Assembly (NCBI GenBank): GCA_036274895.1
Contig: DASUEU010000066.1
Span: 1-31,616, forward strand
Length of the DNA: 31,616 nt
Origin: CALMKX01 sp036274895
GTDB taxonomy: Bacteria > Acidobacteriota > Thermoanaerobaculia > Multivoradales > SZUA-115
Direction of reading: 5' to 3'
Shown: positions 9,051-16,539 of the stretch, in pieces
Numbering within the stretch: position 1 is the stretch's first letter
Layout of the letters: each line of letters begins with the position of its first letter
Position numbers and translations under genes: made by a program
Notes under the pieces: model-generated
Database searches by the model: none
The model's input: the letters and a program-made list of their open reading frames with translations, nothing else
Told to the model about the DNA's origin: nothing

Positions 9051-11453
9051 ATGAAGACCAAGCATCTCCTGGCCTGGCTGCTTCTGGGTGCGGCCGGTCT
9101 CGTGGCCCTCCTGTGGGCCCACCGTCGCGCCTACCCGACCGTCCCCCACGAGGGTTGGACGATCAACCGCGGCGAGGCGATCGAGATTGCCCTCGAGAAG
9201 CTGCGAGACCTCGGCGAGCCCCTCGCGGACCCTTACGTCGAGGCCACCCTGTCCAAGGACGTCCACCTCGAACGGCGGCTGCGACTCGCCGGATCCCCCG
9301 TCAGCGCCCAGCCGGGAGGCAGCCGGATCATCGAGGCTTCCTTCGCCTGGGAGGTCAAGCTCTTCGCGCCGGGGGCCCGCCCCAACCAATGGACCTACCG
9401 GGCCGAGGTGTCCCCCGAGGGCCACGTCACCACCCTCTCGCTGCAGGTGCCACGGGAGCAAGAGCTGCCGGAGATCGATCCCGCCCTGGCCCGACAGCAG
9501 GCGGACGAGCTCCTGCGCGCCCAAGGCTTCGATCTCGCTCGCTTCGACGAGCCCCAGCTACGCAGCAGCCAGGCCACCCGGACCGACCGCACCCTGCGCT
9601 ACCGGGAGCGGGGCTCGCTGCTCGGGGAGGGGCTGGGCTACGGCGTCGAGGTGACCTTCGCCGGCGACCGCCTCACCGGCTACAACGTCTGGTTCGACGA
9701 CCCCGACGCCGAGGCTTTCGGCAACAGCATCCAGCTGGTCGTCCTGGGCAACTTCGTGTGGCGGGTGGTTCCAATCCTGCTCTTCCCCTTCATCGCCATC
9801 TTCTTCGTGCGGCGGTACCACGCCGGCGAGATCGGCATCCGACGTGGCGTGCAGATCCTGGTCGTGGTGATGGTCGCCAGCGTGGTGGCCTCGCTGTTGT
9901 GCGCCGGCGTCATGTCGGCGGGCACCCCGATCGGACCCCTCACCCGCCAGCAGGTGGCCGGTGGCATCTTGCTCCAGATCCTGGTCTTTTTCTTCTTCCC
10001 CATGGGCGCCCTGGCGATGGTCTCCTGGTCGGTGGGGGAGGTGTTGTGCCGCGAGAAGCACCCCTGGCGCCTGGCCGGCTTCGACGCCTTCTGCAAGCTC
10101 CAGTGGGACAACGCCACCGTCGCGCGAGACACTCTCCGTGGAGTGATGGCGGGAGTGGCGAGCGTCGGCCTACCATTGCTGTTCCTGACCTTTCTCGAGC
10201 CCAAGGGGGTCTGGAGCCCGATCAGCTTCTCCCTCGGCCCCTGGGCGGACGGCTCCTCCTGGCTGGGTCTCGCCGAGCTGCTCTTGGCCGTGGCCTTCGC
10301 CCTCTACGCCGAGCTCTTCGCCCGCCTGCTGCTGGTTTCGGCCCTGGTGCAGCGGCTGGGCACCTGGGGCGGCGGCGCCGTGGCGGTGGTCTTCTCCATG
10401 CTCCTGCTCTTCCCGAACTTCTTCGTCCTTCCCTTCACCTGGTGGGTCGTCTTCGCGCTCGGGCTGATCACCATCCAGGTCTTCCTCTTCCTGCGCTACG
10501 GCCTGCTCACCTCGCTGTTCGCCAACCTGGTCTCGACCACGCTCTTCTTCGCCTACCCCTTCCTGGCCTCGAGCGATCCCTGGCAGCAGGGCCAGGGGGC
10601 CCTCGCCGCCTTTGTGCCGCTGGTGCCGATGCTGCTCTCCCTGCGCCAGCTGCAGTCCGGCCGGGAGTTCGTCTACCGCTACGAGGACGTGCCACCCCAC
10701 GTGCGGCGCATCGCCGAGCGGGAGCGCCAGCGGGTGGAGCTGGAGATGGCGCGGCGCATCCAGAGCTCGATCCTCCCCGACCTGCCGCCGCAGCTCAACG
10801 GCGTGGAGCTGGCGCACTCCTATCTTCCGGCCACCGAGGTGGGTGGCGACTTCTACGACGTGCTGGCACTCGAGGACGGCCGCCTGGCCGTGGCCTTGGG
10901 CGACGTGGCCGGGCACGGCGTGTCGAGCGGCCTGGTGATGTCGATGGCTCGCTCGGCCCTGGCCGTGCAGGTGACCTTCGACCCGGCCGTGGCCTCGGTC
11001 TTCGCCACCTTGAACCGGGTGGTCTACCAGAGCGCCCGGAAGCGTCTGCTCGCCACGCTGTGCTACGCCGTGCTCGACCCCAAGCGGCGCGAGCTCGAGT
11101 ACGCGAGCGCCGGCCACCTCTATCCCTATGTGATCTCGAAGAACGGTGCCGTCCATCCCCTCGCGTTCGAGGCCTACCCCCTCGGCGTGCGCTCGTCCCT
11201 CACGGTCGAGGCGCGGCTGGCACGCCTCGAGGAAGGGGACACCCTGTTCCTGCTCTCGGACGGCGTGGTCGAGGCCCGTGCCGAGGGCTCGGACGAGCTC
11301 TTCGGCTTCGACCGCCTCGAGCAGAGCCTCCGGACGCACTCGCACCTGCCGGTCGGCAAGCTGCGCGACGCCGTGCTCGCCGACGTCGCCCGCCACAGCC
11401 GCCACGCCCCACGCGAGGACGACCAGACCGTGCTGGTGCTGCGGCTGCCTTAG
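9051..11453 (+). CDS. Membrane-bound SpoIIE/RsbU-like PP2C phosphatase
   Basis: The 800-residue product has one N-terminal membrane segment (residues 7-24). An extracytoplasmic region of ~200 residues follows, with two PepSY-like stretches (INRGEAIEIALEKLRDLG, ARQQADELLRAQGF). About eight hydrophobic segments lie between 226 and 535. A coiled-coil linker (551-571, RERQRVELEMARRIQSSIL) leads to a C-terminal PP2C/SpoIIE domain (about 586-800). TEVGGDFYDV (Asp600) and LGDVAGHGVSSGLVMSMAR (Asp618) carry the metal-binding aspartates, and EDDQTVLVLRL is the family C-terminus. Such enzymes usually dephosphorylate anti-sigma-factor antagonists on Ser/Thr after sensing a signal. No partner anti-sigma gene is nearby. 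The membrane part vaguely recalls CPBP proteases but lacks a convincing EExxxR motif. It ends 138 bp before the RiPP-like genes; no functional link is shown. Confidence 0.85.
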   Translation: MKTKHLLAWLLLGAAGLVALLWAHRRAYPTVPHEGWTINRGEAIEIALEKLRDLGEPLADPYVEATLSKDVHLERRLRLAGSPVSAQPGGSRIIEASFAWEVKLFAPGARPNQWTYRAEVSPEGHVTTLSLQVPREQELPEIDPALARQQADELLRAQGFDLARFDEPQLRSSQATRTDRTLRYRERGSLLGEGLGYGVEVTFAGDRLTGYNVWFDDPDAEAFGNSIQLVVLGNFVWRVVPILLFPFIAIFFVRRYHAGEIGIRRGVQILVVVMVASVVASLLCAGVMSAGTPIGPLTRQQVAGGILLQILVFFFFPMGALAMVSWSVGEVLCREKHPWRLAGFDAFCKLQWDNATVARDTLRGVMAGVASVGLPLLFLTFLEPKGVWSPISFSLGPWADGSSWLGLAELLLAVAFALYAELFARLLLVSALVQRLGTWGGGAVAVVFSMLLLFPNFFVLPFTWWVVFALGLITIQVFLFLRYGLLTSLFANLVSTTLFFAYPFLASSDPWQQGQGALAAFVPLVPMLLSLRQLQSGREFVYRYEDVPPHVRRIAERERQRVELEMARRIQSSILPDLPPQLNGVELAHSYLPATEVGGDFYDVLALEDGRLAVALGDVAGHGVSSGLVMSMARSALAVQVTFDPAVASVFATLNRVVYQSARKRLLATLCYAVLDPKRRELEYASAGHLYPYVISKNGAVHPLAFEAYPLGVRSSLTVEARLARLEEGDTLFLLSDGVVEARAEGSDELFGFDRLEQSLRTHSHLPVGKLRDAVLADVARHSRHAPREDDQTVLVLRLP

Positions 11454-11506
11454 CTGCTTCCCTCCCCGGTAACGGATCCTCGCTCCGCCACACCGATCCA
11501 ACGTGT

Positions 11507-11537
11507 GCCGTGGCCCCGGTGTGTCCGGGGTCACGGC
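11507..11537. terminator. Strong hairpin separating phosphatase gene from RiPP-like cluster
   Basis: GCCGTGGCCCCGG (11507-11519) pairs with CCGGGGTCACGGC (11525-11537) over 13 bp with one G-U wobble, around a TGTGT loop. It lies 54 nt after the phosphatase stop and 54 nt before the precursor start. Termination of the phosphatase message is likely; an attenuator for the downstream cluster is possible. A second smaller hairpin, GGAGGC/GCCTCC (11552-11569), lies in the leader of the precursor gene. Confidence 0.5.
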
Positions 11538-11591
11538 GACTCGATCCGATCGGAGGCGGGTCGGCCTCCCGGCGGCCGTGAAAGGAGCTCC

Positions 11592-12131
11592 ATGCGGTTC
11601 AAGACGAAAGACCTGCTGGTCACGGTGCTTCCTCAGGCCGAAAGGCTCGATCCCGAGCTGGCCAAGCGATGTCTGCTCAACACCCGAATCTGTACCAGTC
11701 CCACTCTCTGCCGTGCCCCTTCGCTGTGCATCCAACCCACCTGCGCGGCGCCTTCGCTCCAGTGTCATCCGGCCATCAGCCAGTGCGCGCGTTGCTCGCT
11801 CCTGGTCAGCTGCGGGCACTGCACGCAGCTGCAGTCGATCCCCTGCGATTGCTCGCTGATCGCTTCGATCCCCTGTGGTGGGTTCAGCTGTGGGGGTGGG
11901 TCGGCCTGTGACCCGACCCTGGCTTGCGGCCTCTCCGACATCATCATCGAGAACATCGAGGATCTGGTCACGATCAAGAACGAGCTGCGCGAGACCTTGA
12001 AGGCCCTCGAGCAGATGGAGGCCAAGGGCCTGCCCAGCGCGTTCTCCTCCCGTGACGAGGCCGAAGCCATCGAGAAGAGCCTCGAAGAGGCTCTGGCGCA
12101 AGTCCGCGCCCAGAAGAAGAACCTCAAGTAA
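11592..12131 (+). CDS. Cys/Ser/Thr-rich peptide, candidate RiPP (lanthipeptide-like) precursor
   Basis: The product is 179 residues in three parts. Residues 1-26 (MRFKTKDLLVTVLPQAERLD and onward) are charged and Cys-free, like a leader. Residues 27-112 hold 16 Cys (27, 34, 40, 46, 51, 58, 65, 68, 74, 77, 85, 87, 95, 100, 106, 112), regularly spaced mostly 5-8 residues apart and interleaved with about 17 Ser/Thr plus Pro and Gly, like a modifiable core. Residues 117-179 form two predicted charged helices (IIIENIEDLVTIKNELRETL and AEAIEKSLEEALAQVRAQ) with no Cys, a long C-terminal follower. The ATG at 11592 has AAAGGAG 6 nt upstream. The next two genes on the same strand encode a lyase-like protein and a kinase-cyclase, enzyme types that make (methyl)lanthionine from Ser/Thr and Cys. 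It could alternatively be a metal-binding or disulfide-rich structural protein; no close family is recognised. Confidence 0.7.
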   Translation: MRFKTKDLLVTVLPQAERLDPELAKRCLLNTRICTSPTLCRAPSLCIQPTCAAPSLQCHPAISQCARCSLLVSCGHCTQLQSIPCDCSLIASIPCGGFSCGGGSACDPTLACGLSDIIIENIEDLVTIKNELRETLKALEQMEAKGLPSAFSSRDEAEAIEKSLEEALAQVRAQKKNLK

Positions 12132-12177
12132 CCATCGATCGCCGCCAAGGAACCGACCCCTCCGAGAGGCCCGAGCC

Positions 12178-13368
12178 ATGAACGTCGTCACCCTGGAACC
12201 ACCTTCGACCACGCCCGCCGCGGACCTCGAGTGGGCGACGCGCCGCCACCGGCTCGGCGCGGCCTTCGAGTTGGTGGTCTTCGATCGCCTGGCCCCCGAG
12301 GAGCAGGCGGCCCTGTCCGAGCTGCTCGCCGATCCCGACCTCTACGGCGCTTTGCGACCCCGGCCCGGTGGCGGCGGCACCTGGAAGGCCGTGGACCGCG
12401 ATCTCGCCCTCCTGCTGCTGACGCTGCGCGAGGCCGGGCCGCTGCCTTTCTTCACCCTGCGCCCCGATCCGGAGGCCGCCCGCCGGGCGATCGAGACGCT
12501 GGTGCTCGACGGTGTGCTCGAGGTCGAGGCCGAGTCCGGCTTCGTCAGCGGTCCCTCGGCCCTGGATACGCTCTTCCCGCGAGCCGAGAAGCTGCCTTCC
12601 GGCCGCCTGGCGCGGGTCTCGATCGAGGCATTGACCTACGGCGCCGCGCTGGGAGACCTGCCGCTCGAGGAACTGGCGGCCCGCCTCTACGGCTACAACC
12701 GCGAGCCCCTGACGGCAGAGCGCGCCCGCGAGCTGGAGAGCCGGGAAGCGGTGCTGGCCTTGCTCGGTGCGGCGCCCGGCACGGAGCTGGCGGCCCGCCT
12801 GGCGGCATCGTGGCAGGTGGCCGAGGGCGACGGCGCCTGGATCCAGTGGCAGTCCCTTGCCAAGGCGCCGTCCGGCCGCGGACGCGGTAGCTGGAAGCTC
12901 TACGTGAGCCCCACGGTCGCGGCCCTACCGCGCGCGTTCGCGGTGGTCGCCGAGCGGCTCGCAGGAGGCCGGGCCCGCGCCTTCAAGGTCGGGGCCGACG
13001 GCGCCGGGATCGTGCGGCCGGACAAGCTGGTGGCCTACTTCGACAGCCTGGAAGCCCTGGAAGCGGCGGCGGCCGACCTCGCGCCGCGCCTCGAGGGGCT
13101 GCCGGCCCAGGGCGTGCCTTTCTCGGCTGAGATCGCCCTCGACGGCCTCTTGTCCTGGGGCGTCGATCCGCCTCGGGACGTCCGCACCCTGTCCTGGATG
13201 GGCGTCGAGAGCTGGCGGCTTTGGGTGGTGCGCCGGCTCGCGGCGGCCCTGCTGGCGGCCCGCGAGACCGGCGCTGCCCCGTGGTTCTACGCCCTGGAGC
13301 GCATGCGTTTGGACGGCGTCGACGTCGATCGCTGGGTGCCCACGGCCGGCCTGTTCAAGACGGCTTGA
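12178..13368 (+). CDS. Putative phospho-Ser/Thr lyase-like protein of the RiPP cluster
   Basis: The 396-residue cytoplasmic protein is not confidently assigned to a family. Its N-terminal part (about 65-130, AVDRDLALLLLTLREAG then AIETLVLDGVLEVE) resembles a small winged-helix or PqqD-like fold. The later part contains SWKLYVSP (238-245), AFKVG (268-272), RPDKLVAYF (280-288), a helix LEALEAAAADLAPRLEGLP and GVPFSAEIALDG (312-323). This order of WK(I/L)xVS, FK, GK-like and YP/YF elements recalls the OspF-like lyase domain of LanKC synthetases and the HopA1-like proteins of thioamitide and class V lanthipeptide systems. Those enzymes eliminate phosphate from Ser/Thr to give dehydroamino acids. 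The catalytic His cannot be placed with certainty. The partner kinase-cyclase 29 bp downstream lacks a lyase domain, which is why this role is proposed. The ATG at 12178 avoids overlap with the precursor gene. Confidence 0.55.
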   Translation: MNVVTLEPPSTTPAADLEWATRRHRLGAAFELVVFDRLAPEEQAALSELLADPDLYGALRPRPGGGGTWKAVDRDLALLLLTLREAGPLPFFTLRPDPEAARRAIETLVLDGVLEVEAESGFVSGPSALDTLFPRAEKLPSGRLARVSIEALTYGAALGDLPLEELAARLYGYNREPLTAERARELESREAVLALLGAAPGTELAARLAASWQVAEGDGAWIQWQSLAKAPSGRGRGSWKLYVSPTVAALPRAFAVVAERLAGGRARAFKVGADGAGIVRPDKLVAYFDSLEALEAAAADLAPRLEGLPAQGVPFSAEIALDGLLSWGVDPPRDVRTLSWMGVESWRLWVVRRLAAALLAARETGAAPWFYALERMRLDGVDVDRWVPTAGLFKTA

Positions 13369-13397
13369 GCTTCGATCGTTGCGGAGGTGCCCCTGCC

Positions 13398-15791
13398 ATG
13401 AGCTACAACGTCCCCTTCACCCTCTCACCCGACTCCCTGCTCCTGCCGGTCGCCGCTCTGGCGGAGGACACCCGCTCCCGGTTGGATTGTGGGGAAGAGG
13501 ACTTCGCCCTTTCTCGCCCGAACGCCCGCACCGGCTCGAAGATCCTCGACCCGGACAGCGCCACCCTGGTGCGCTGCTTCGAGGCACCGCGCACCCTGGT
13601 CGAAGCCGTGATCCTCTTCGGTCGGGAGCAGGGAGTCGATCCGGAAGAGGTGCTGGACGAGGCGTTTCCCTTGCTCAAAGGACTGGTCGATGCCGGCTTC
13701 CTGATCCCGGCGGATGCCGTGGATGAGGCCGGTACCCTCTCGCTCCAGCCGGGGGCGGAGGTACCTGGTGGCCGGGTGCAGCGGCTGCTCCAGGTGCTCG
13801 AGGACACCGAGGTCCACCTGGTCGCGAGAGAGGACGGCTGGTCCGTGTTCAAGGTGGCGCGAGAGCCGGTCTCCGGGCGGCCTCTGGGTGTCGAGCAGCG
13901 CCTCGAGCGGGAAGCCCGCCTGCTCAGCCACCTCGAGGGAGGGCCCGTGCCGCGGCTCCTGGCGCAGGGCGAGCTGGGCGGCCGGCCCTACCTCGAGCTT
14001 TCCTACTGCACTGGCGTGGATGCCGCGACCGCCGCGGCCGAGCCGCGCGAGCGGGGAGAGCGCCGGACCCTGCTCGCGCTGCTATCAGCGGTGGCCGCTG
14101 CCTACGCCGAGCTGCACCGGCGGGGCGTGATCCACGGCGACGTGCACCCCCGCAACCTCCTGGTGGACGGCGAAGGGCGGGTGACCCTGCTCGACTTCGG
14201 TCTCGCCCGGGCCGTGGCGGAGGGCTCGCAGCTGCCGAGCCGGGCGGAGCGGGGCGGCGTGCCCTTCTTCTTCGAGCCCGAGCTGGCAAGGGCCTACCTC
14301 GCCGGCACGCCGGCGCCTCCCGCCTCCTTCGCCAGCGAGCAGCACGCCCTGGGAGTGCTGCTCTATCACCTCGCGACGGGTTCCTTCCCTCGCGACTACA
14401 GCCTGGGCCGGGAGGCCATGCTCGGGGAGATCGTCGAGGCCCCGCCGCTCTCCTTCGCCGAGCGCGGCGTGGCCTCGTGGCCGGAGCTCGAGGCGGTCCT
14501 CGCCCCCACCCTGGCCAAGCGGCCCGAGGACCGCTACCCCTCGCTCGCGCCGTTGGTGGCCGCCCTGGAGCGGCTGGGCCGGGTGCCGGAGCCGAGTCCG
14601 GCGGGGGTGCGCCATGGCAGCCCGCCGGCCCTCGAGCGGCTGCTCGAGCGCTGCCTCGCCGCCGCCGCTCTCGACGGTCCCTGGCTCACCCCCGGGGCCC
14701 TGCCGGCACCCAGCGCCTCGATCAACTACGGCGCCGCCGGCATCGCCCTGGGGCTGCTGTCGATCGCCGAGCGGCGCCGGGATGCCGGTCTGCTCTCCCT
14801 GGCGGATGTCTGGGCTGAGCGGGCGGCGGCGGTGGGGGAAGCGGACGAGGGCTTCTACCAGCCCGCGATCCAGATCAGCCGGGAGATCGTCGGCGAGGCT
14901 TCGCCCTACCACTCGCCGAGCGGGGTGGCGGCGGCGCGGGCTCTGGTGGCGGCCTCGGCCGGTGACCCTCACCGCTTTGAGGGCGCCATCGAGCGGTATC
15001 TCGAGGTGGCGGCTCGCCCCGCCAACGGGCTCGACCTGACCCTCGGCCGGGCGAGCACCCTGCTGGCGGCGGCCCTGCTCCTTGACCGGGCGCCGACGGG
15101 AGTCCTCACCGGCCCGTTGATCGAGCACGGAGACCGTGAGCTGGCAGCGCTCTGGGAAAAGCTCGAGGGCGAGCCGGCGATCGTCGAGGGCAGCATCGAC
15201 TACCTGGGCATGGCCCACGGCTGGGCCGGTTTCCTGTTCGCGAGCCTCGAGTGGTGCCGGGCTTCGGGTGCCCCTCTGCCGCCAGCCCTCGAAGGCCGGC
15301 TGGTCGAGCTCTCGCGCCTGGCCCAGCCCGCGGGCCGGGGCCTGGCCTGGCCCTGGCAGTGGAGGCGGACGGGCACCGAGCCGAGCTTCATGGCCGGCTG
15401 GTGCAATGGCAGCTGCGGCTACGTCTTCCTCTGGACACTTGCCGAGCGCACCTTCGAGGACGGGCGGTTCCTCCCCCTGGCGCGGGGCGCTGCCTGGGAC
15501 AGCTGGGACGCGCCGGACCGCATCTCCCAGCTCTGCTGCGGCCTTGCCGGGCGGGCTTACGCCCTGCTGAACCTATGGCGCCTGACGGCGGAGCCCGTGT
15601 GGCTGGCCCGGGCGAGGGAGCTGGCCGGGCGGGGAGCGAGCGAGGGGCAGGCGCCGGGCGAGCACCCGCACAGCCTGTACAAGGGAGATCTCGGGCTCGC
15701 CGTCCTGGCGGCCGACCTCGAGCGTCCCCTGGAGGCGGCCCAACCGTTCTTCGAGGGCAGCTCCCGCTTCGCCCCCAAGCGCGCCGGCTGA
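13398..15791 (+). CDS. RRE-like/Ser-Thr kinase/LanC cyclase fusion, lanthipeptide synthetase-like
   Basis: The 797-residue product has three parts. Residues 30-105 (ALSRPNARTGSKILDPDSAT onward to LLKGLVDAGFLIPA) look PqqD-like, as expected for a precursor-binding RRE. Residues 135-395 are a protein kinase with VFKVAR (Lys152), αC Glu172, HGDVHPRNLL (Asp248, Asn253) and LLDFGLAR (Asp266), all intact. Residues 410-797 are a LanC-like toroid with NYGAAGIALGLL, DLTLGRASTLLAAAL, MAHGWAGFLF (His607), GWCNGSCGY (Cys669) and LCCGLAGRAY (Cys713, Cys714). The zinc site is therefore Cys-Cys-Cys rather than the usual Cys-Cys-His. The family roles are Ser/Thr phosphorylation and Michael addition of Cys thiols. 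Unlike LanKC and LanL there is no N-terminal lyase domain; the preceding gene may supply it. The ATG at 13398 follows GGAGGTG. No transporter or leader peptidase gene adjoins. Confidence 0.8.
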   Translation: MSYNVPFTLSPDSLLLPVAALAEDTRSRLDCGEEDFALSRPNARTGSKILDPDSATLVRCFEAPRTLVEAVILFGREQGVDPEEVLDEAFPLLKGLVDAGFLIPADAVDEAGTLSLQPGAEVPGGRVQRLLQVLEDTEVHLVAREDGWSVFKVAREPVSGRPLGVEQRLEREARLLSHLEGGPVPRLLAQGELGGRPYLELSYCTGVDAATAAAEPRERGERRTLLALLSAVAAAYAELHRRGVIHGDVHPRNLLVDGEGRVTLLDFGLARAVAEGSQLPSRAERGGVPFFFEPELARAYLAGTPAPPASFASEQHALGVLLYHLATGSFPRDYSLGREAMLGEIVEAPPLSFAERGVASWPELEAVLAPTLAKRPEDRYPSLAPLVAALERLGRVPEPSPAGVRHGSPPALERLLERCLAAAALDGPWLTPGALPAPSASINYGAAGIALGLLSIAERRRDAGLLSLADVWAERAAAVGEADEGFYQPAIQISREIVGEASPYHSPSGVAAARALVAASAGDPHRFEGAIERYLEVAARPANGLDLTLGRASTLLAAALLLDRAPTGVLTGPLIEHGDRELAALWEKLEGEPAIVEGSIDYLGMAHGWAGFLFASLEWCRASGAPLPPALEGRLVELSRLAQPAGRGLAWPWQWRRTGTEPSFMAGWCNGSCGYVFLWTLAERTFEDGRFLPLARGAAWDSWDAPDRISQLCCGLAGRAYALLNLWRLTAEPVWLARARELAGRGASEGQAPGEHPHSLYKGDLGLAVLAADLERPLEAAQPFFEGSSRFAPKRAG

Positions 15792-15815
15792 CACAGGTTC
15801 GTCGGAGTAAGGGGG

Positions 15816-15845
15816 TTGCCTCGGGTGAGGTGCTGGTGGTATGGT
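15816..15845 (+). promoter_or_regulatory. Candidate promoter for the DinB-family gene
   Basis: TTGCCT (15816-15821) and TATGGT (15840-15845) are 18 bp apart in the 95-bp gap before the DinB-family gene. The transcribed leader would contain GGTGAAA (15844-15850) pairing with TTTCACC downstream. Moderate consensus match only. Confidence 0.35.
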
Positions 15846-15886
15846 GAAAGAAAGGCGTAAGTAACCCTTTTCACCAGGAGACCAGC

Positions 15887-16390
15887 ATGTCCATCAGCCA
15901 GACCCTGCTCCCCGAGATCGATCACGAGATGGCCAAGACCCGCAAGACCCTCGAGCGCCTGCCCGAGGACAAGGTCGACTTCGTGCCCCACGACAAGTCC
16001 ATGCCCCTGGGCAAGCTCGCCCTCCACATCGCCGAGATGGTCGGCTGGGGCGCTGACACCATGCTCTGCACCGAGTACAACATGAACCCGCCGGACGGTC
16101 CGGCCTACCAGCCGCCCGCCTTCGAGGGGCGGGAAGCCCTGCTGGCGACCTTCGAGGCCAACCTGGCCCGCTTCCGCGCCGAGGTCGAGAAGGCCCCCGA
16201 CGCCGCCTGGGGTGAGATGTGGAGCCTCAAGTCGGGGGACATGACCTACTTCACCATGCCCCGCGCGGCGGTGATCCGCGACATGATCTTGAACCACATC
16301 ATCCACCACCGCGCCCAGCTGGGGGTCTACTATCGCCTGGTGGGCGTCCCCGTCCCCGCCCTCTACGGCCCCTCGGCCGACGAGCAGTAG
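15887..16390 (+). CDS. DinB/YfiT-like metal-binding protein
   Basis: The 167-residue protein matches the four-helix-bundle DinB family. The N-terminal helix (LLPEIDHEMAKTRKTLERLP) is followed by MPLGKLALHIAEMVGW with His47, and the C-terminal helix MILNHIIHHRAQLGVYYRLVG carries further histidines (137, 140, 141). This H-(x)n-H-x3-H arrangement typically binds a divalent metal. Family members include thiol transferases (YfiT, mycothiol or bacillithiol S-transferases) and damage-inducible proteins. No thiol substrate can be inferred here. The ATG at 15887 is preceded by AGGAGACC. It stands between the RiPP-like cluster and sucCD and appears to be transcribed alone. Confidence 0.85.
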   Translation: MSISQTLLPEIDHEMAKTRKTLERLPEDKVDFVPHDKSMPLGKLALHIAEMVGWGADTMLCTEYNMNPPDGPAYQPPAFEGREALLATFEANLARFRAEVEKAPDAAWGEMWSLKSGDMTYFTMPRAAVIRDMILNHIIHHRAQLGVYYRLVGVPVPALYGPSADEQ

Positions 16391-16400
16391 CACCAAGCGA

Positions 16401-16414
16401 GCACCGGCCGGTGC
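16401..16414. terminator. Palindrome after the DinB-family gene
   Basis: GCACCGGCCGGTGC is a perfect 14-bp palindrome 10 bp after the DinB-family stop, followed by further GGCCGG-rich inverted sequence to about 16435. It is a plausible GC-rich terminator without a T-tract, though a protein-binding site cannot be excluded. Confidence 0.35.
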
Positions 16415-16443
16415 GGTGCCCCGTGCCGGCCGGCCCGCCACCC

Positions 16444-16473
16444 TTCACCCCGCCCGCCCTCCACTGCTAGACT
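16444..16473 (+). promoter_or_regulatory. Candidate promoter for sucCD
   Basis: TTCACC (16444-16449) and TAGACT (16468-16473) are separated by 18 bp, about 66 bp upstream of the sucC start, in the 149-bp gap after the DinB-family gene. Both hexamers deviate from consensus, so the call is tentative. Confidence 0.35.
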
Positions 16474-16539
16474 CCCGCTTCCCACGATGCTCGGGCCCCG
16501 GGTCCGGCTCCCCCTCATGCAGCAGTCAAGGAGGCGTTC

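Noticed and set aside
9700..10650. CPBP/CAAX-protease domain in the phosphatase membrane region
   Set aside because: Segment YAELFARLLLVSALVQRLG recalls it, but the EExxxR motif and the distal His motifs are not convincing.
11592..12131. Cys-rich peptide as a metallothionein or ferredoxin
   Set aside because: Cys spacing is mostly 5-8 with few CxxC pairs, no iron-sulfur pattern, and the neighbours are peptide-modifying enzymes.
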